The notes under the pieces were generated by a model. It saw only the letters and a program-made list of their open reading frames with translations, did no database searches and had not been told where the DNA came from. A DNA stretch of 22,868 nucleotides from an uncultured Pseudomonadota bacterium. GTDB taxonomy: Bacteria > Pseudomonadota > Gammaproteobacteria > Burkholderiales > SG8-39. Location of the stretch: positions 1-22,868 of the forward strand of contig CAITSH010000376.1 of assembly GCA_903895005.1 (NCBI GenBank). The letters are read 5' to 3'. The translations under genes were made by a program, and so were the position numbers. Of the stretch, positions 15,563 to 22,868 are shown piece after piece (position 1 is the first letter of the stretch; each line of letters starts with the position of its first letter).

Positions 15563-16852
15563 CTATGTTTGCTGGGATTGTTGCAAAGCCTGGTCGATGT
15601 CCCACAGCACATCGTCCAGCGTTTCGAGTCCGACCGAAATACGGATCATATCGGGAGTGACCCCCGCCTTGATCTGCTCGTCTTCGCTCAACTGGCGGTG
15701 CGTCGTGGACGCCGGGTGGATGATAAGGGTGCGCGCGTCGCCGATATTGGCGAGGTGGCTCATGAAGGTCGCCGCCCCGATGAACTTTTCTCCGGACGCC
15801 GCACCGCCTTTGACTCCGAAAGTCATCAGTCCGCTGGCGCCCTTGGACAGGTACTTTTTGGCGAGTGCATGGTATTTGTTTCCGGGCAGACCGGGGTAGT
15901 TGACCCAACTGACCAGCGGATGCGCCTCAAGGAACTGCGCCACCGCCAGCGCGTTGCTGCAATGCCTGTCCATGCGCACGTGCAGCGTTTCCAGGCCCTG
16001 CAACATCATCCAGGCGTTAAAGGGCGACAGCGTCGCGCCAAAGGTTCGCATGGTTTCCATGCGCGCCTTCATGGTGTAGCCAAAGTCGCCGAATGTCTCG
16101 TAAAAGCGCACGCCGTGATAACCGCGCGAGGGCTCGGTCATGTCCGGAAAATTACCATTGTCCCAGGGGAATTTGCCCGATTCGACAATGACCCCGCCCA
16201 TGCTGGTGCCGTGGCCGCCGATGTACTTGGTCGCCGAGTGCACGACGATGTCCGCACCGTGCTCTATCGGGCGGCACAGGTAAGGCGAGGCGACGGTGTT
16301 GTCTATGACCAGCGGTACGTCGGCCTCGTGCGCAATGGCCGCAATGGCTTCGATGTCGGCCACGTTCATCAACGGGTTGCCTATGGTCTCGGCATAGAGG
16401 ACTTTTGTTTTTTTGCTGATGGCGCGGCGAAAATTTTCCGGATCGTCGGGATTGACGAATGTGGTGTTGATGCCGAGCTTTCGGAAATTGACGTCAAACA
16501 GAGAGTAGGTGCCGCCGTACAGCGTGGATGCAGAGACGATTTCATCGCCTTGCTGGCACAGCGCGAGCAGCGCCGTCATTTCAGCCGCCTGTCCGGTGGC
16601 GGCGGCAAGCGCTGCGCGTCCGCCCTCAAGCGCGGCCATGCGCTCCTCGAATACCGCAGTAGTCGGATTCGACAGTCGTGTGTAGACGTTGCCGAAGGTC
16701 TGCAGGTTAAACAGGCTTGCCGCGTGCTCGGCCGAGTCAAAGACGAAGGATGTGGTCTGGTACAAGGGCACGGCGCGCGCGCCGGTGGCCGGATCGGGTA
16801 CCTGCCCGGCGTGCAGGGTTAGAGTCTCAATGCCGAACTTGCGGTCAGCCAT
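15563..16852 (-). CDS. metY: O-acetylhomoserine aminocarboxypropyltransferase (sulfhydrylase)
   Basis: A 429-residue PLP enzyme of the Cys/Met metabolism family. It replaces the acetyl group of O-acetylhomoserine with sulfide or methanethiol to make homocysteine or methionine. Seen: LHAGQ at 13-17, YTRLSNPT (57-64) contacting PLP phosphate, EGGRAALAAATGQAA (76-90), Asp184 in VIDNT binding the pyridine nitrogen, and the Schiff-base Lys209 in HSATKYIGGHG. The length and the FGATLSPFNAWMMLQGLETL block separate MetY from the shorter cystathionine gamma-synthase group. The ATG at 16852 is preferred over a GTG 9 nt earlier. It has no clear Shine-Dalgarno; instead its leader is a large inverted-repeat structure ending about 15 nt before the start. 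Confidence 0.92.
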   Translation of the reverse strand: MADRKFGIETLTLHAGQVPDPATGARAVPLYQTTSFVFDSAEHAASLFNLQTFGNVYTRLSNPTTAVFEERMAALEGGRAALAAATGQAAEMTALLALCQQGDEIVSASTLYGGTYSLFDVNFRKLGINTTFVNPDDPENFRRAISKKTKVLYAETIGNPLMNVADIEAIAAIAHEADVPLVIDNTVASPYLCRPIEHGADIVVHSATKYIGGHGTSMGGVIVESGKFPWDNGNFPDMTEPSRGYHGVRFYETFGDFGYTMKARMETMRTFGATLSPFNAWMMLQGLETLHVRMDRHCSNALAVAQFLEAHPLVSWVNYPGLPGNKYHALAKKYLSKGASGLMTFGVKGGAASGEKFIGAATFMSHLANIGDARTLIIHPASTTHRQLSEDEQIKAGVTPDMIRISVGLETLDDVLWDIDQALQQSQQT

Positions 16853-16865
16853 GATGCGAACCACA

Positions 16866-16983
16866 GGCTGGAAACCCTTGCCTGGCGGCGAGACGGGGGT
16901 GTCGCCGAGAATTCTCGGCGCCCGTCGAGCGGCCTCGGCCTACCGGCCGAGGCGCGCCCTGCAAGGGGGTTTCCAGCCGGTTT
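16866..16983 (-). ncRNA. Large nested inverted-repeat element in the metY leader (candidate structured RNA or MITE-like repeat)
   Basis: Outer arms GCTGGAAACCCTTGC and GCAAGGGGGTTTCCAGC are complementary except for a two-base bulge. They enclose several internal stems: a 16-bp perfect palindrome GCCGAGAATTCTCGGC, flanked by pairing GACGGG/CCCGTC, and a strong hairpin GCCTCGGCC-tacc-GGCCGAGGC near 16931-16953. The whole can fold as one closed multi-branched structure, on either strand. It occupies nearly all of the 147 bp between metY and the upstream CoA-binding gene. It does not match a SAM or SAH riboswitch consensus that I know. A short non-autonomous insertion element with terminal inverted repeats is an equally good reading. 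Confidence 0.55.
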
Positions 16984-16999
16984 TGTCTGTTGCAAGGCA

Positions 17000-17470
17000 T
17001 CAGTGCGCCAGCCATTGCGGTCGCTTCGCAGAAATCACACCCGTATTCACGCCGCACCAGTTGAGGCCGCCAAACAGCCGGCCGTGTTCAATCTTGACGC
17101 ACCGATCCATCACGCTGTCCATGCCTGCTGCGCGGGCTTTGGCGTCGGCCTCCAGATTGACGACGCCGATTTGCTGCCACAACACTTTGGCGCCGATGGC
17201 GATGGCCTCTTCGGCGATCGGCAGGATGTCTGATGTCTTGCGAAAACAGTCGACCATATCGATCTTGACCGGGATTTCTTTTAGCGACTTGTACGACTTT
17301 TGCCCGAGTATCTCGGGGTAACGCGGGTTGACTGGAATCACCGTGTAGCCGTGCTCGATCATGTATTTTGCGGCGAAGTAACTCGGCCTGAACCAGTCGG
17401 CCGAGAGCCCGACCACGGCGATGGTCCGGCTTTGCCCGAGAATGCGGCGCAGGGTGGGGATGTCTGACAT
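17000..17470 (-). CDS. CoA-binding domain protein (YccU-like)
   Basis: A 156-residue single-domain Rossmann protein of the CoA_binding_2 family. It begins with IAVVGLSADWFRPSY (17-31), where the first strand and glycine loop bind the nucleotide. It continues with a YTVIPVNPRY segment, VDCFRKTSD and AKVLWQQIGVVN, all family hallmarks. The physiological role of these small proteins is not settled; binding of CoA or acyl-CoA is inferred from the fold. The ATG at 17470 has no clear ribosome site. It lies upstream of metY in the same direction, separated by the inverted-repeat element, and is divergent from the ThDP enzyme gene across 136 bp in which I see no convincing promoter. Confidence 0.9.
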   Translation of the reverse strand: MSDIPTLRRILGQSRTIAVVGLSADWFRPSYFAAKYMIEHGYTVIPVNPRYPEILGQKSYKSLKEIPVKIDMVDCFRKTSDILPIAEEAIAIGAKVLWQQIGVVNLEADAKARAAGMDSVMDRCVKIEHGRLFGGLNWCGVNTGVISAKRPQWLAH

Positions 17471-17606
17471 AATTATTGGGGACGCAGAATGGGTTTAGAG
17501 CGATTGCACCCGTTGCAAGGCCACAATAATAACGCATCGCCGCTGGCCGCGACCCCGGGCATCACACCCCTGGCGAACTGAAAAACCAACCGTAAAGACC
17601 ACCTTC

Positions 17607-19289
17607 ATGAAAATGGACCTCAAGGCCCGCACCGGCGGGCAACTGATTGTCGATGCATTGCGCGTGCACGGCGTCGACACCGCTTTTTGCGTGCCCGGGG
17701 AAAGTTATCTCGCGGTGCTTGACGCGCTTTACGATGCGCGTGAGGACATCAAGCTCGTTGTCGCGCGCCAGGATGGCGGCGCATCCTACATGGCGGAGGC
17801 CTGGGCCAAGACGACAGGGCGTCCGGGCATCTGTTTTGTCACCCGCGGACCGGGGGCGACCAACGCTTCCATCGGTGTGCACACGGCCTACCAGGATTCG
17901 ACACCGATGATCCTGTTCATCGGGCAGGTTGGCGGCGACTTTGTCGAGCGCGAAGCCTTCCAGGAAATGGATTACCGGCGCATGTTTGGTGAAATGGCCA
18001 AGTGGGTGGCGCAAATCGACCGTGCCGACCGCATTCCCGAATACATCAATCACGCTTTCCAGGTGGCCACCTCGGGGCGGCCCGGCCCGGTGGTGCTCGC
18101 CCTGCCAGAAGACATGCTGATCCAGTCGGCGGTGGTCGCTGACACCGCGCCTTACCAGTTGGTGCAGGCCGCTCCGGCTCCAGCCGACATGGAGCGCCTG
18201 CGCGTTGCACTGCAGGACGCCAAGCGACCGCTGCTGATGCTGGGCGGGACGGTATGGACGCGAGAGGCCTGTACCGATATTGCGCGTTTTGCCGAGGGCG
18301 CCGGTTTGCCGGTGAGCTGCGCCTTCCGTTTCCAGGATCTTTACGACAACCGGCGCGATCATTACATCGGTGACGTGGGCATCGGCATCAATCCGAAGCT
18401 GGCGCAACGCGTTCGCGATGCCGACCTGCTGGTGGTGGTCGGTGCGCGCCTTGGCGAAATGACGACCAGTGGTTACACGCTGCTCGAATCGCCGTGCCCG
18501 AAACAGCGGCTGATTCATGTGCTCGCCGGCGCGGAGGAACTCGGCCGTGTCTACCAGGGTGAGTTGCTGATCAACTCGGGCATGCCGCAGTTTGCCGCCG
18601 CTGCGGCACAACTGAAGATTGACGGCAGCGGCTGGAGGGACTGGCTCAGCGCAGCGCGCGCCGATTACCTTGCCTGGACGGAAAAACCCGCGGCGATTCC
18701 CGGCAAGATGCAAATGGGCGATGCCATGGCGTGGCTGCGTTCACGCCTGCCCGCCGACAGCATTCTCACCACCGGCGCGGGCAACTTCAGCGGCTTCGTG
18801 CAGCGCTATTACCGCTTTACCGGCCTGCGCACGCAAGTGGCGCCCACCAACGGCTCGATGGGTTACGGCGTTCCGGCGGGCGTGGCGGCAAAAATCGCAT
18901 ATCCGGATCGCGTGGTGGTGTCGTTCAACGGCGATGGCGACTTCCTGATGAACGGCCAGGAAATCGCCACCGCGATGCAGTTCGGCGCCAACGTGATTTT
19001 CGTGGTGGTGAACAACAGCATGTACGGCACCATCCGCATGCACCAGGAGCGCGAGTACCCGGATCGGGTTCACGGTACTGCGCTGCTCAATCCCGACTTT
19101 GCGGCGTTCGCGCGTTCCTTTGGGCTGCACGGAGAAACCGTCGAGGAGACGGCGCAGTTCGCGCCGGCATTCGAGCGCGCACTGGCCGCGGGCAAGCCGG
19201 CGCTGATCGAGGTGAAAATCGATCCGCAGGCGATTACCACTACAACCAGTCTGGCCGCGATCACCGCCAAGGCGAAGCAGTCCCGCTGA
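17607..19289 (+). CDS. Thiamine pyrophosphate-dependent enzyme, acetolactate synthase-like
   Basis: A 560-residue three-domain ThDP enzyme (PYR domain about 8-170, central domain about 195-330, PP domain about 370-545). It is close to acetolactate synthase large subunits, glyoxylate carboligase and related lyases. The PP domain has the ThDP/Mg motif starting GDGDFLMNG (442-450) and ending VVNNS (468-471), and TNGSMGYGVPAG at 414-425. The PYR domain has VPGESYLAVLDAL at 29-41 and TRGPGATNA. At the position of the catalytic Glu that activates ThDP (RHEQ in acetolactate synthases) the protein reads RQDGG, with Asp56. Substrate is unknown. There is no adjacent small regulatory subunit gene, which argues against a biosynthetic acetohydroxyacid synthase. 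A terminator follows it. Confidence 0.9.
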   Translation: MKMDLKARTGGQLIVDALRVHGVDTAFCVPGESYLAVLDALYDAREDIKLVVARQDGGASYMAEAWAKTTGRPGICFVTRGPGATNASIGVHTAYQDSTPMILFIGQVGGDFVEREAFQEMDYRRMFGEMAKWVAQIDRADRIPEYINHAFQVATSGRPGPVVLALPEDMLIQSAVVADTAPYQLVQAAPAPADMERLRVALQDAKRPLLMLGGTVWTREACTDIARFAEGAGLPVSCAFRFQDLYDNRRDHYIGDVGIGINPKLAQRVRDADLLVVVGARLGEMTTSGYTLLESPCPKQRLIHVLAGAEELGRVYQGELLINSGMPQFAAAAAQLKIDGSGWRDWLSAARADYLAWTEKPAAIPGKMQMGDAMAWLRSRLPADSILTTGAGNFSGFVQRYYRFTGLRTQVAPTNGSMGYGVPAGVAAKIAYPDRVVVSFNGDGDFLMNGQEIATAMQFGANVIFVVVNNSMYGTIRMHQEREYPDRVHGTALLNPDFAAFARSFGLHGETVEETAQFAPAFERALAAGKPALIEVKIDPQAITTTTSLAAITAKAKQSR

Positions 19290-19317
19290 AGCGGCGCCGC
19301 TGCACAACGGGACGCAA

Positions 19318-19356
19318 AAAAGGCCGCGGGGGTTTCACTCGCGGCCTTTTGTTTTT
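19318..19356. terminator. Bidirectional intrinsic terminator
   Basis: AAAAGGCCGCG (19318-19328) and CGCGGCCTTTT (19340-19350) form a perfect 11-bp stem around an 11-nt loop. A T-run follows on the plus strand and an A-run precedes it, giving a T-run on the minus strand. It sits between the convergent ThDP enzyme and gltL genes and can end both transcripts. Confidence 0.93.
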
Positions 19357-19368
19357 GCACCGTGTTTT

Positions 19369-20097
19369 TCAGTGATGCAGGATTTTTGAAAGGAACTGCA
19401 CCGCACGCTCGGACCGCGGCTTGCCGAAAAAATCGTCCTTTTGCGCGTCCTCGACGATCTCGCCACGGTCCATGAAAATAACGCGGTTGGCAACGGTGCG
19501 AGCAAAACCCATCTCGTGGGTCACGCACATCATGGTCATGCCGTCCTTGGCCAGGCCCACCATCACGTCCAGCACCTCGTTGATCATTTCCGGGTCGAGG
19601 GCCGAGGTTGGTTCGTCGAACAGCATCGCGATCGGGTCCATGGACAGCGCTCGGGCGATGGCAACGCGCTGCTGCTGGCCGCCGGAAAGCTGGCCCGGGA
19701 ACTTGTCCTTTTGCGCTATCAGTCCGACACGATCAAGGTATTTGAGCCCACGTTCGTTGGCTTCGTCCTGGGAGCGCCCCAATACCTTGACCTGCGCAAG
19801 GCTGAGGTTTTCGCGAATCGACAGGTGCGGGAACAATTCAAAGTTCTGGAACACCATGCCGATGCGTGCCCGCAGCTTGGGCAGGTCTGTTTTTGGATCG
19901 CCCACTGAAACGCCGTCGACGGTGATCTCGCCTTTTTGGAAGGGTTCGAGCGCATTGACGCATTTGATCAGCGTCGATTTTCCCGATCCGGACGGTCCGC
20001 ACACCACGACGACCTCGCCCTTGGCGACGCTGGTGGTGCAGTTGGTCAGTACCTGGAAAGAGCCGTACCACTTCGAAATGTTTTTGATTTCAATCAT
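19369..20097 (-). CDS. gltL: Glutamate/aspartate ABC transporter ATP-binding protein
   Basis: A 242-residue ABC ATPase of the polar amino-acid uptake class. Walker A is GPSGSGKST (34-42), the Q-loop lies in VFQNFELFPH, the signature is LSGGQ (137-141), Walker B is MLFDEPTS (158-165) and the H-loop is His194 in VTHEMGF. It powers uptake by the GltJ/GltK permeases at the inner membrane. An AAGGA ribosome site lies 7 nt before the ATG. It is the last gene of the operon and ends just before the bidirectional terminator. The gltL name rests on the operon context and the GltL-like sequence. Confidence 0.95.
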   Translation of the reverse strand: MIEIKNISKWYGSFQVLTNCTTSVAKGEVVVVCGPSGSGKSTLIKCVNALEPFQKGEITVDGVSVGDPKTDLPKLRARIGMVFQNFELFPHLSIRENLSLAQVKVLGRSQDEANERGLKYLDRVGLIAQKDKFPGQLSGGQQQRVAIARALSMDPIAMLFDEPTSALDPEMINEVLDVMVGLAKDGMTMMCVTHEMGFARTVANRVIFMDRGEIVEDAQKDDFFGKPRSERAVQFLSKILHH

Positions 20098-20121
20098 GGG
20101 ATTTTCCTTGGAAGGCGTCGT

Positions 20122-20814
20122 TCAGCGAACAATGGCAATTCTTGCCTGCAGCCGTTTTACCAGCACCGACAGGCCGTAGCAGATGATGAAGTAGACGAGG
20201 GCCACGAAAAGGTACATTTCGACCAGACGGCCGTCGCGCTGCGCCACCTTGGAGGCGGCGCCGACAAAGTCCGTGATGGACAGCACATAGACCAACGACA
20301 CGTCCTGGAACAGGATGATGGTCTGGGTAAGCAGCACCGGCAGCATGTTGCGGAAGGCCTGCGGCAGCACGATGTGTTGCATGCTCTGCCAGTAGTTGAG
20401 CCCCAGCGCATATCCGGCCGATACCTGGCCGCGTGGAATCGACTGGATGCCGGCGCGCATGATCTCGCAGTAATAACAGGCCTCGAACAGGATGAAGGTG
20501 ATCAGAGAGGAGCTGAAGGCGCCGACCTTGATTGGTGTAGGCGAGCCGATGATCCAGGCGCCGATGTAGGGCACCAGAAAATAAAACCAGAAGATCACCA
20601 GCAGCAGCGGCACCGAGCGCAGCAGGTTGACGTAGGAACCGGCGGTAAAGGACAGCGCCCTGATTGAGGACAGTCGCATCATCGCCAGCAGCGTGCCGAA
20701 AATGATGCCCCCCACCATCGCCAGCACCGTGAGATAAACGGTGAAGGCCATACCGTCAAAAAACAGGTACTTCCAGGAGCGCTGGATGACGTCAAAATCA
20801 AAATTAGCGAACAT
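20122..20814 (-). CDS. gltK: Glutamate/aspartate ABC transporter permease
   Basis: A 230-residue permease of the His/Glu/Gln/Arg/opine family with about five membrane helices. The segment LLRSVPLLLVIFWFYFLVP is typical of the family, and the cytoplasmic EAA-like loop is seen as SAGYALGLNYWQSMQHIVLP, which contacts the ATPase. It pairs with GltJ to form the membrane channel. GGGAGG is 7 nt before the ATG. It starts 20 bp after gltJ and ends 24 bp before gltL. Confidence 0.94.
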   Translation of the reverse strand: MFANFDFDVIQRSWKYLFFDGMAFTVYLTVLAMVGGIIFGTLLAMMRLSSIRALSFTAGSYVNLLRSVPLLLVIFWFYFLVPYIGAWIIGSPTPIKVGAFSSSLITFILFEACYYCEIMRAGIQSIPRGQVSAGYALGLNYWQSMQHIVLPQAFRNMLPVLLTQTIILFQDVSLVYVLSITDFVGAASKVAQRDGRLVEMYLFVALVYFIICYGLSVLVKRLQARIAIVR

Positions 20815-20834
20815 GGTCGTCCTCCCTTAATCGG

Positions 20835-21590
20835 TCAGTGGCCGGCCAGCGGCGTGGAGGCGGCGGAACCGAGCATGCCCGGCACGGCGATTTTCTTTTC
20901 CAGTACGCGCATCAGCAGCACGACGATTACATTGACGAAAAGGTAAATCAGCGTTGCGGCGGTAAAGGCCTCGAACACCTGGAAGGTGAACTCCTGCATG
21001 GCACGGGTGCGCGCGGTCAGTTCCATCAGGCCTATGGTCAGCGCCACCGAGCTGTTCTTGATGATGTTCATGAACTCGGATGTGAGGGGCGGAAGCACGA
21101 TGCGAAAGGCCATGGGCAGCAGGACGTAGCGGTAGGTCTGCGGCTGTGTCAGCCCCAGGGCGATGCCGGCCATGCGCTGGCCCTTCGACAGGGAACCGAT
21201 GCCCGCTTTCACCTGCTCGGCGACGCGCGCGGAGGTGAAAAACCCGAGGCACAGCACGGCGGTGATGAACGGCGCGTTGGGCATTTGCTTTAGCGCCGTA
21301 CCCAGTTCCTTGGGCAGGAGTTCCGGCATGACGAAATACCACAGGAACATCTGCACCAGCAGCGGGATATTGCGAAACAGTTCGACGTAAGCATCGCCAA
21401 GGCGCACCAGCCAGACCGACGAGGTGGTGCGTATGGTGCCGATGACCGAGCCGACGAAGAGCGCAATCACCCACGCAAGCAGCGCGGTCGCCATGGTCCA
21501 GGCAAGCCCGTTGAACAGGGTCGCCATATAGGAGCCGGATGCATCCGGCGCTAGTTCCCAGAAGATTTTCCAGTTCCAGTTGTAGTTCAC
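20835..21590 (-). CDS. gltJ: Glutamate/aspartate ABC transporter permease
   Basis: A 251-residue permease of the same family as its neighbour, with an N-terminal periplasmic-side segment (NWNWKIFWELAPD) typical of GltJ. It has ELFRNIPLLVQMFLWYFVMPE and the EAA-like loop MAGIALGLTQPQTYRYVLLP. The start codon is GTG at 21590 with GGGAG 7-9 nt upstream. The preceding intergenic region contains a strong hairpin with a T-run, so its expression relative to gltI is probably reduced by partial termination. Confidence 0.94.
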   Translation of the reverse strand: MNYNWNWKIFWELAPDASGSYMATLFNGLAWTMATALLAWVIALFVGSVIGTIRTTSSVWLVRLGDAYVELFRNIPLLVQMFLWYFVMPELLPKELGTALKQMPNAPFITAVLCLGFFTSARVAEQVKAGIGSLSKGQRMAGIALGLTQPQTYRYVLLPMAFRIVLPPLTSEFMNIIKNSSVALTIGLMELTARTRAMQEFTFQVFEAFTAATLIYLFVNVIVVLLMRVLEKKIAVPGMLGSAASTPLAGH

Positions 21591-21657
21591 TGTTTCTCTC
21601 CCGGCGCCCGATACGTGCGCGCCACGTCACAATGTGCAATTCACCATTCGCGAAAAC

Positions 21658-21690
21658 AAAACGGGGGATGCGTTGCATCCCCCGTTTTTT
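21658..21690 (-). terminator. Intrinsic terminator/attenuator between gltI and gltJ
   Basis: AAAACGGGGGATGC (21658-21671) and GCATCCCCCGTTTT (21675-21688) form a perfect 14-bp stem with a GTT loop. In the operon direction the stem is followed by a T-run. Its place after the binding-protein gene fits the common arrangement in which partial termination and 3'-end protection give more binding protein than permease. Confidence 0.9.
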
Positions 21691-21739
21691 GGCATCAGAA
21701 CATGGCTCGCCGTTCCTTGCCCTGAGCCTGATCTTGACC

Positions 21740-22654
21740 TTAGTACGCAGCCGGGTCGCCGGAGTCGGTCGGTTTCGCAACGACCTTCTTGAGCTGGTCG
21801 CTCATCGGCAGGTTAAGGTTCACGTTCTTGGGCGGGATCGGCGAGGTGAACCACTTGGCATAGATCTTGTTGATTTCGCCGGACTTGAACAGCGCCATGA
21901 CGGCGCCGTCGGCAACCTTCTTGAACGCCGGATCGTCCTTGCGCACCATGATGCCGTAGGGCTCGACCGACAGGGCCTCATTCGAGACGACGAAGTCACC
22001 GGGATTCTTGGCGGTGGCGACAAGACCGTACAACAGGATGTCATCCATCGCGAAGGCCATGGCGCGGTCCGTTTCGACCATCAGGAAGGCTTCGGCGTGG
22101 TCCTTCGCAGCCATGATGTTCATGCCCAGGCCGCGCGAGGCGTTTAGTTCCGAGACCTGCTTGATATTGGTGGTGCCGGAGGTGGAGACCAGCGACTTGC
22201 CCTTCAGGTCGTCAAGCTTGGCGATCTTGCTGGCCTTTTTCGCGACGATGCGGTTGGCGGTGACGAAGGTGGTGACCACGTAGGAAATCTGCTTCTGGCG
22301 GTCGAGGTTGTTGGTGGTCGAGCCGCATTCCATGTCGACGGTGCCGTTTGCCAGCAGCGGAATGCGCGTGGCGGACGTCACCGGAGCGAGCACAACCTTG
22401 AGGTTGGGCATCTTCAATTCGGCTTTGACGGCATCGACGATTTTCATGCCCAAGTCCATCGAGTAGCCGATGGGCTGCTGCTTGTCATCGAGATACGAGA
22501 ACGGAATGGATGCGTCGCGGTGGCCGACGGTGATGGTGCCGCTGTCCTTGACCTTCTTCAGTGTGCCGGTCAGTTCCTGCGCATTGGCACCGACGCCAAT
22601 CATCAGGCTGGCGCCAGCCATCAGGCCGGCAAACAACATGGGGGTGCGTTTCAT
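21740..22654 (-). CDS. gltI: Glutamate/aspartate periplasmic binding protein
   Basis: A 304-residue type 3 solute-binding protein. A signal peptide (1-25) ends GANA before QELTG. The mature protein has the family pattern GTITVGHRDASIPFSY near 39-54, GYSMDLGMKIVDAV, ANGTVDMECGSTTNN and AKWFTSPIPPKNVNLNLPMS near the C-terminus, as in GltI/AatJ. Arg46 and the TTNN segment likely bind the amino acid's carboxylate. It captures glutamate or aspartate in the periplasm for GltJKL. A GAGGAG ribosome site lies 7 nt before the ATG. It is the first gene of the operon. Confidence 0.95.
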   Translation of the reverse strand: MKRTPMLFAGLMAGASLMIGVGANAQELTGTLKKVKDSGTITVGHRDASIPFSYLDDKQQPIGYSMDLGMKIVDAVKAELKMPNLKVVLAPVTSATRIPLLANGTVDMECGSTTNNLDRQKQISYVVTTFVTANRIVAKKASKIAKLDDLKGKSLVSTSGTTNIKQVSELNASRGLGMNIMAAKDHAEAFLMVETDRAMAFAMDDILLYGLVATAKNPGDFVVSNEALSVEPYGIMVRKDDPAFKKVADGAVMALFKSGEINKIYAKWFTSPIPPKNVNLNLPMSDQLKKVVAKPTDSGDPAAY

Positions 22655-22770
22655 ATAAAGACTCCTCGGGGTTTCGGGTTAATTGGCATTTCAATGTTCT
22701 GCAAAGTTTGGTCAGGCGGACCAACGCTCTCCCAGGGCTGGATCCGCACAGTCATAAACCTTAATTATTG

Positions 22771-22799
22771 ATTCTACTTAGCTAATTGGGGTTTGTCCA
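22771..22799 (-). promoter_or_regulatory. Sigma-70-type promoter of the glt operon
   Basis: On the minus strand TGGACA (22794-22799) is separated by exactly 17 bp from TAGAAT (22771-22776). Each box matches the -35/-10 consensus in five of six positions. Transcription would start near 22764, leaving a leader of about 110 nt before gltI. Confidence 0.65.
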
Positions 22800-22828
22800 A
22801 GAAGGGCGTTTCGTGTCTGTCCAAGACA
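22794..22828. promoter_or_regulatory. Direct-repeat candidate operator upstream of gltI
   Basis: TGTCCAAGA occurs twice, at 22794-22802 and 22818-22826, with a 24-bp period. The second copy extends to the 11-bp inverted repeat TGTC-CAA-GACA. The first overlaps the predicted -35 box, so a bound protein could repress or, from the upstream copy, modulate the promoter. No regulator gene is in view. Confidence 0.45.
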
Positions 22829-22868
22829 AATCGCGGGCAATTCAAAGCCAATGAAGGCCTCAGATTCC

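Noticed and set aside
15557..16822. Long plus-strand open frame (421 codons) opposite metY
   Set aside because: It is a shadow of the metY coding strand in high-GC DNA; the translation is rich in His, Arg and Gly with no recognisable domain, whereas metY has all its catalytic motifs.
16866..16983. SAM or SAH riboswitch upstream of metY
   Set aside because: The position is right, but I cannot find the conserved core of any SAM- or SAH-riboswitch class I know; the element is mainly symmetrical inverted repeats.
22830..22850. Sigma-54 promoter upstream of gltI
   Set aside because: On the minus strand TGGC and TTGC-like elements occur, but the GG to GC spacing is one base short of the strict requirement.

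Overview
The window is GC-rich, densely coded chromosomal DNA from a proteobacterium, most likely a betaproteobacterium of the Burkholderiales. Clues are a Bug-type tripartite tricarboxylate transporter (TTT) binding protein, a gltIJKL-type acidic amino-acid ABC operon, an MshP-like pilin protein and overall gene style. The species cannot be named from the sequence. No rRNA, tRNA, CRISPR array, replication origin or complete mobile element was found.

Layout: (1) 2-3743, plus strand: the 3' part of an MFS transporter, an alpha/beta hydrolase overlapping a lipoprotein aminopeptidase by 4 bp, a pyridoxamine-phosphate-oxidase-fold stress protein and a small DUF2177 membrane protein. (2) 3861-5485, minus: a glutathione S-transferase and an EamA/DMT exporter. 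(3) 5552-8352, plus: a mandelate-dehydrogenase-like FMN enzyme and an FAD aromatic-ring hydroxylase. (4) 8356-10558, minus: a Bug periplasmic binding protein followed by a protein related to the ring-cleaving dioxygenase NicX. (5) 10778-11668, plus: a Tat-exported dienelactone-hydrolase-family protein, divergent from the Bug gene. Blocks 3-5 look like a small, uncharacterised (hetero)aromatic acid uptake and degradation locus.

(6) 11788-13521, minus: a striking composite protein with an MshP-like type IV pilin N-terminus and seven C-terminal repeats of about 48 residues, which suggest a seven-bladed beta-propeller carried on a pilus. Upstream of it, 13553-13891 holds a decayed IS4-family transposase start and a short heptamer repeat. 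(7) 13954-17470, minus: a CoA-binding protein, O-acetylhomoserine sulfhydrylase (metY) and a signal-less gamma-glutamyltransferase, so sulfur amino-acid and glutathione metabolism. The metY leader is almost entirely one nested inverted-repeat structure of about 118 bp. (8) 17607-19289, plus: an acetolactate-synthase-like ThDP enzyme with Asp where the usual catalytic Glu sits. (9) 19369-22654, minus: a complete gltI-gltJ-gltK-gltL glutamate/aspartate ABC transporter operon with a good sigma-70-type promoter, a direct-repeat candidate operator and an intrinsic terminator/attenuator after gltI. It is separated from gene block 8 by a bidirectional terminator.

The best candidates for something undescribed are the pilin-propeller fusion, the metY leader element and the NicX-like/FAD-hydroxylase/Bug locus. 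All functions are read from motifs recalled from memory; no database search was run.
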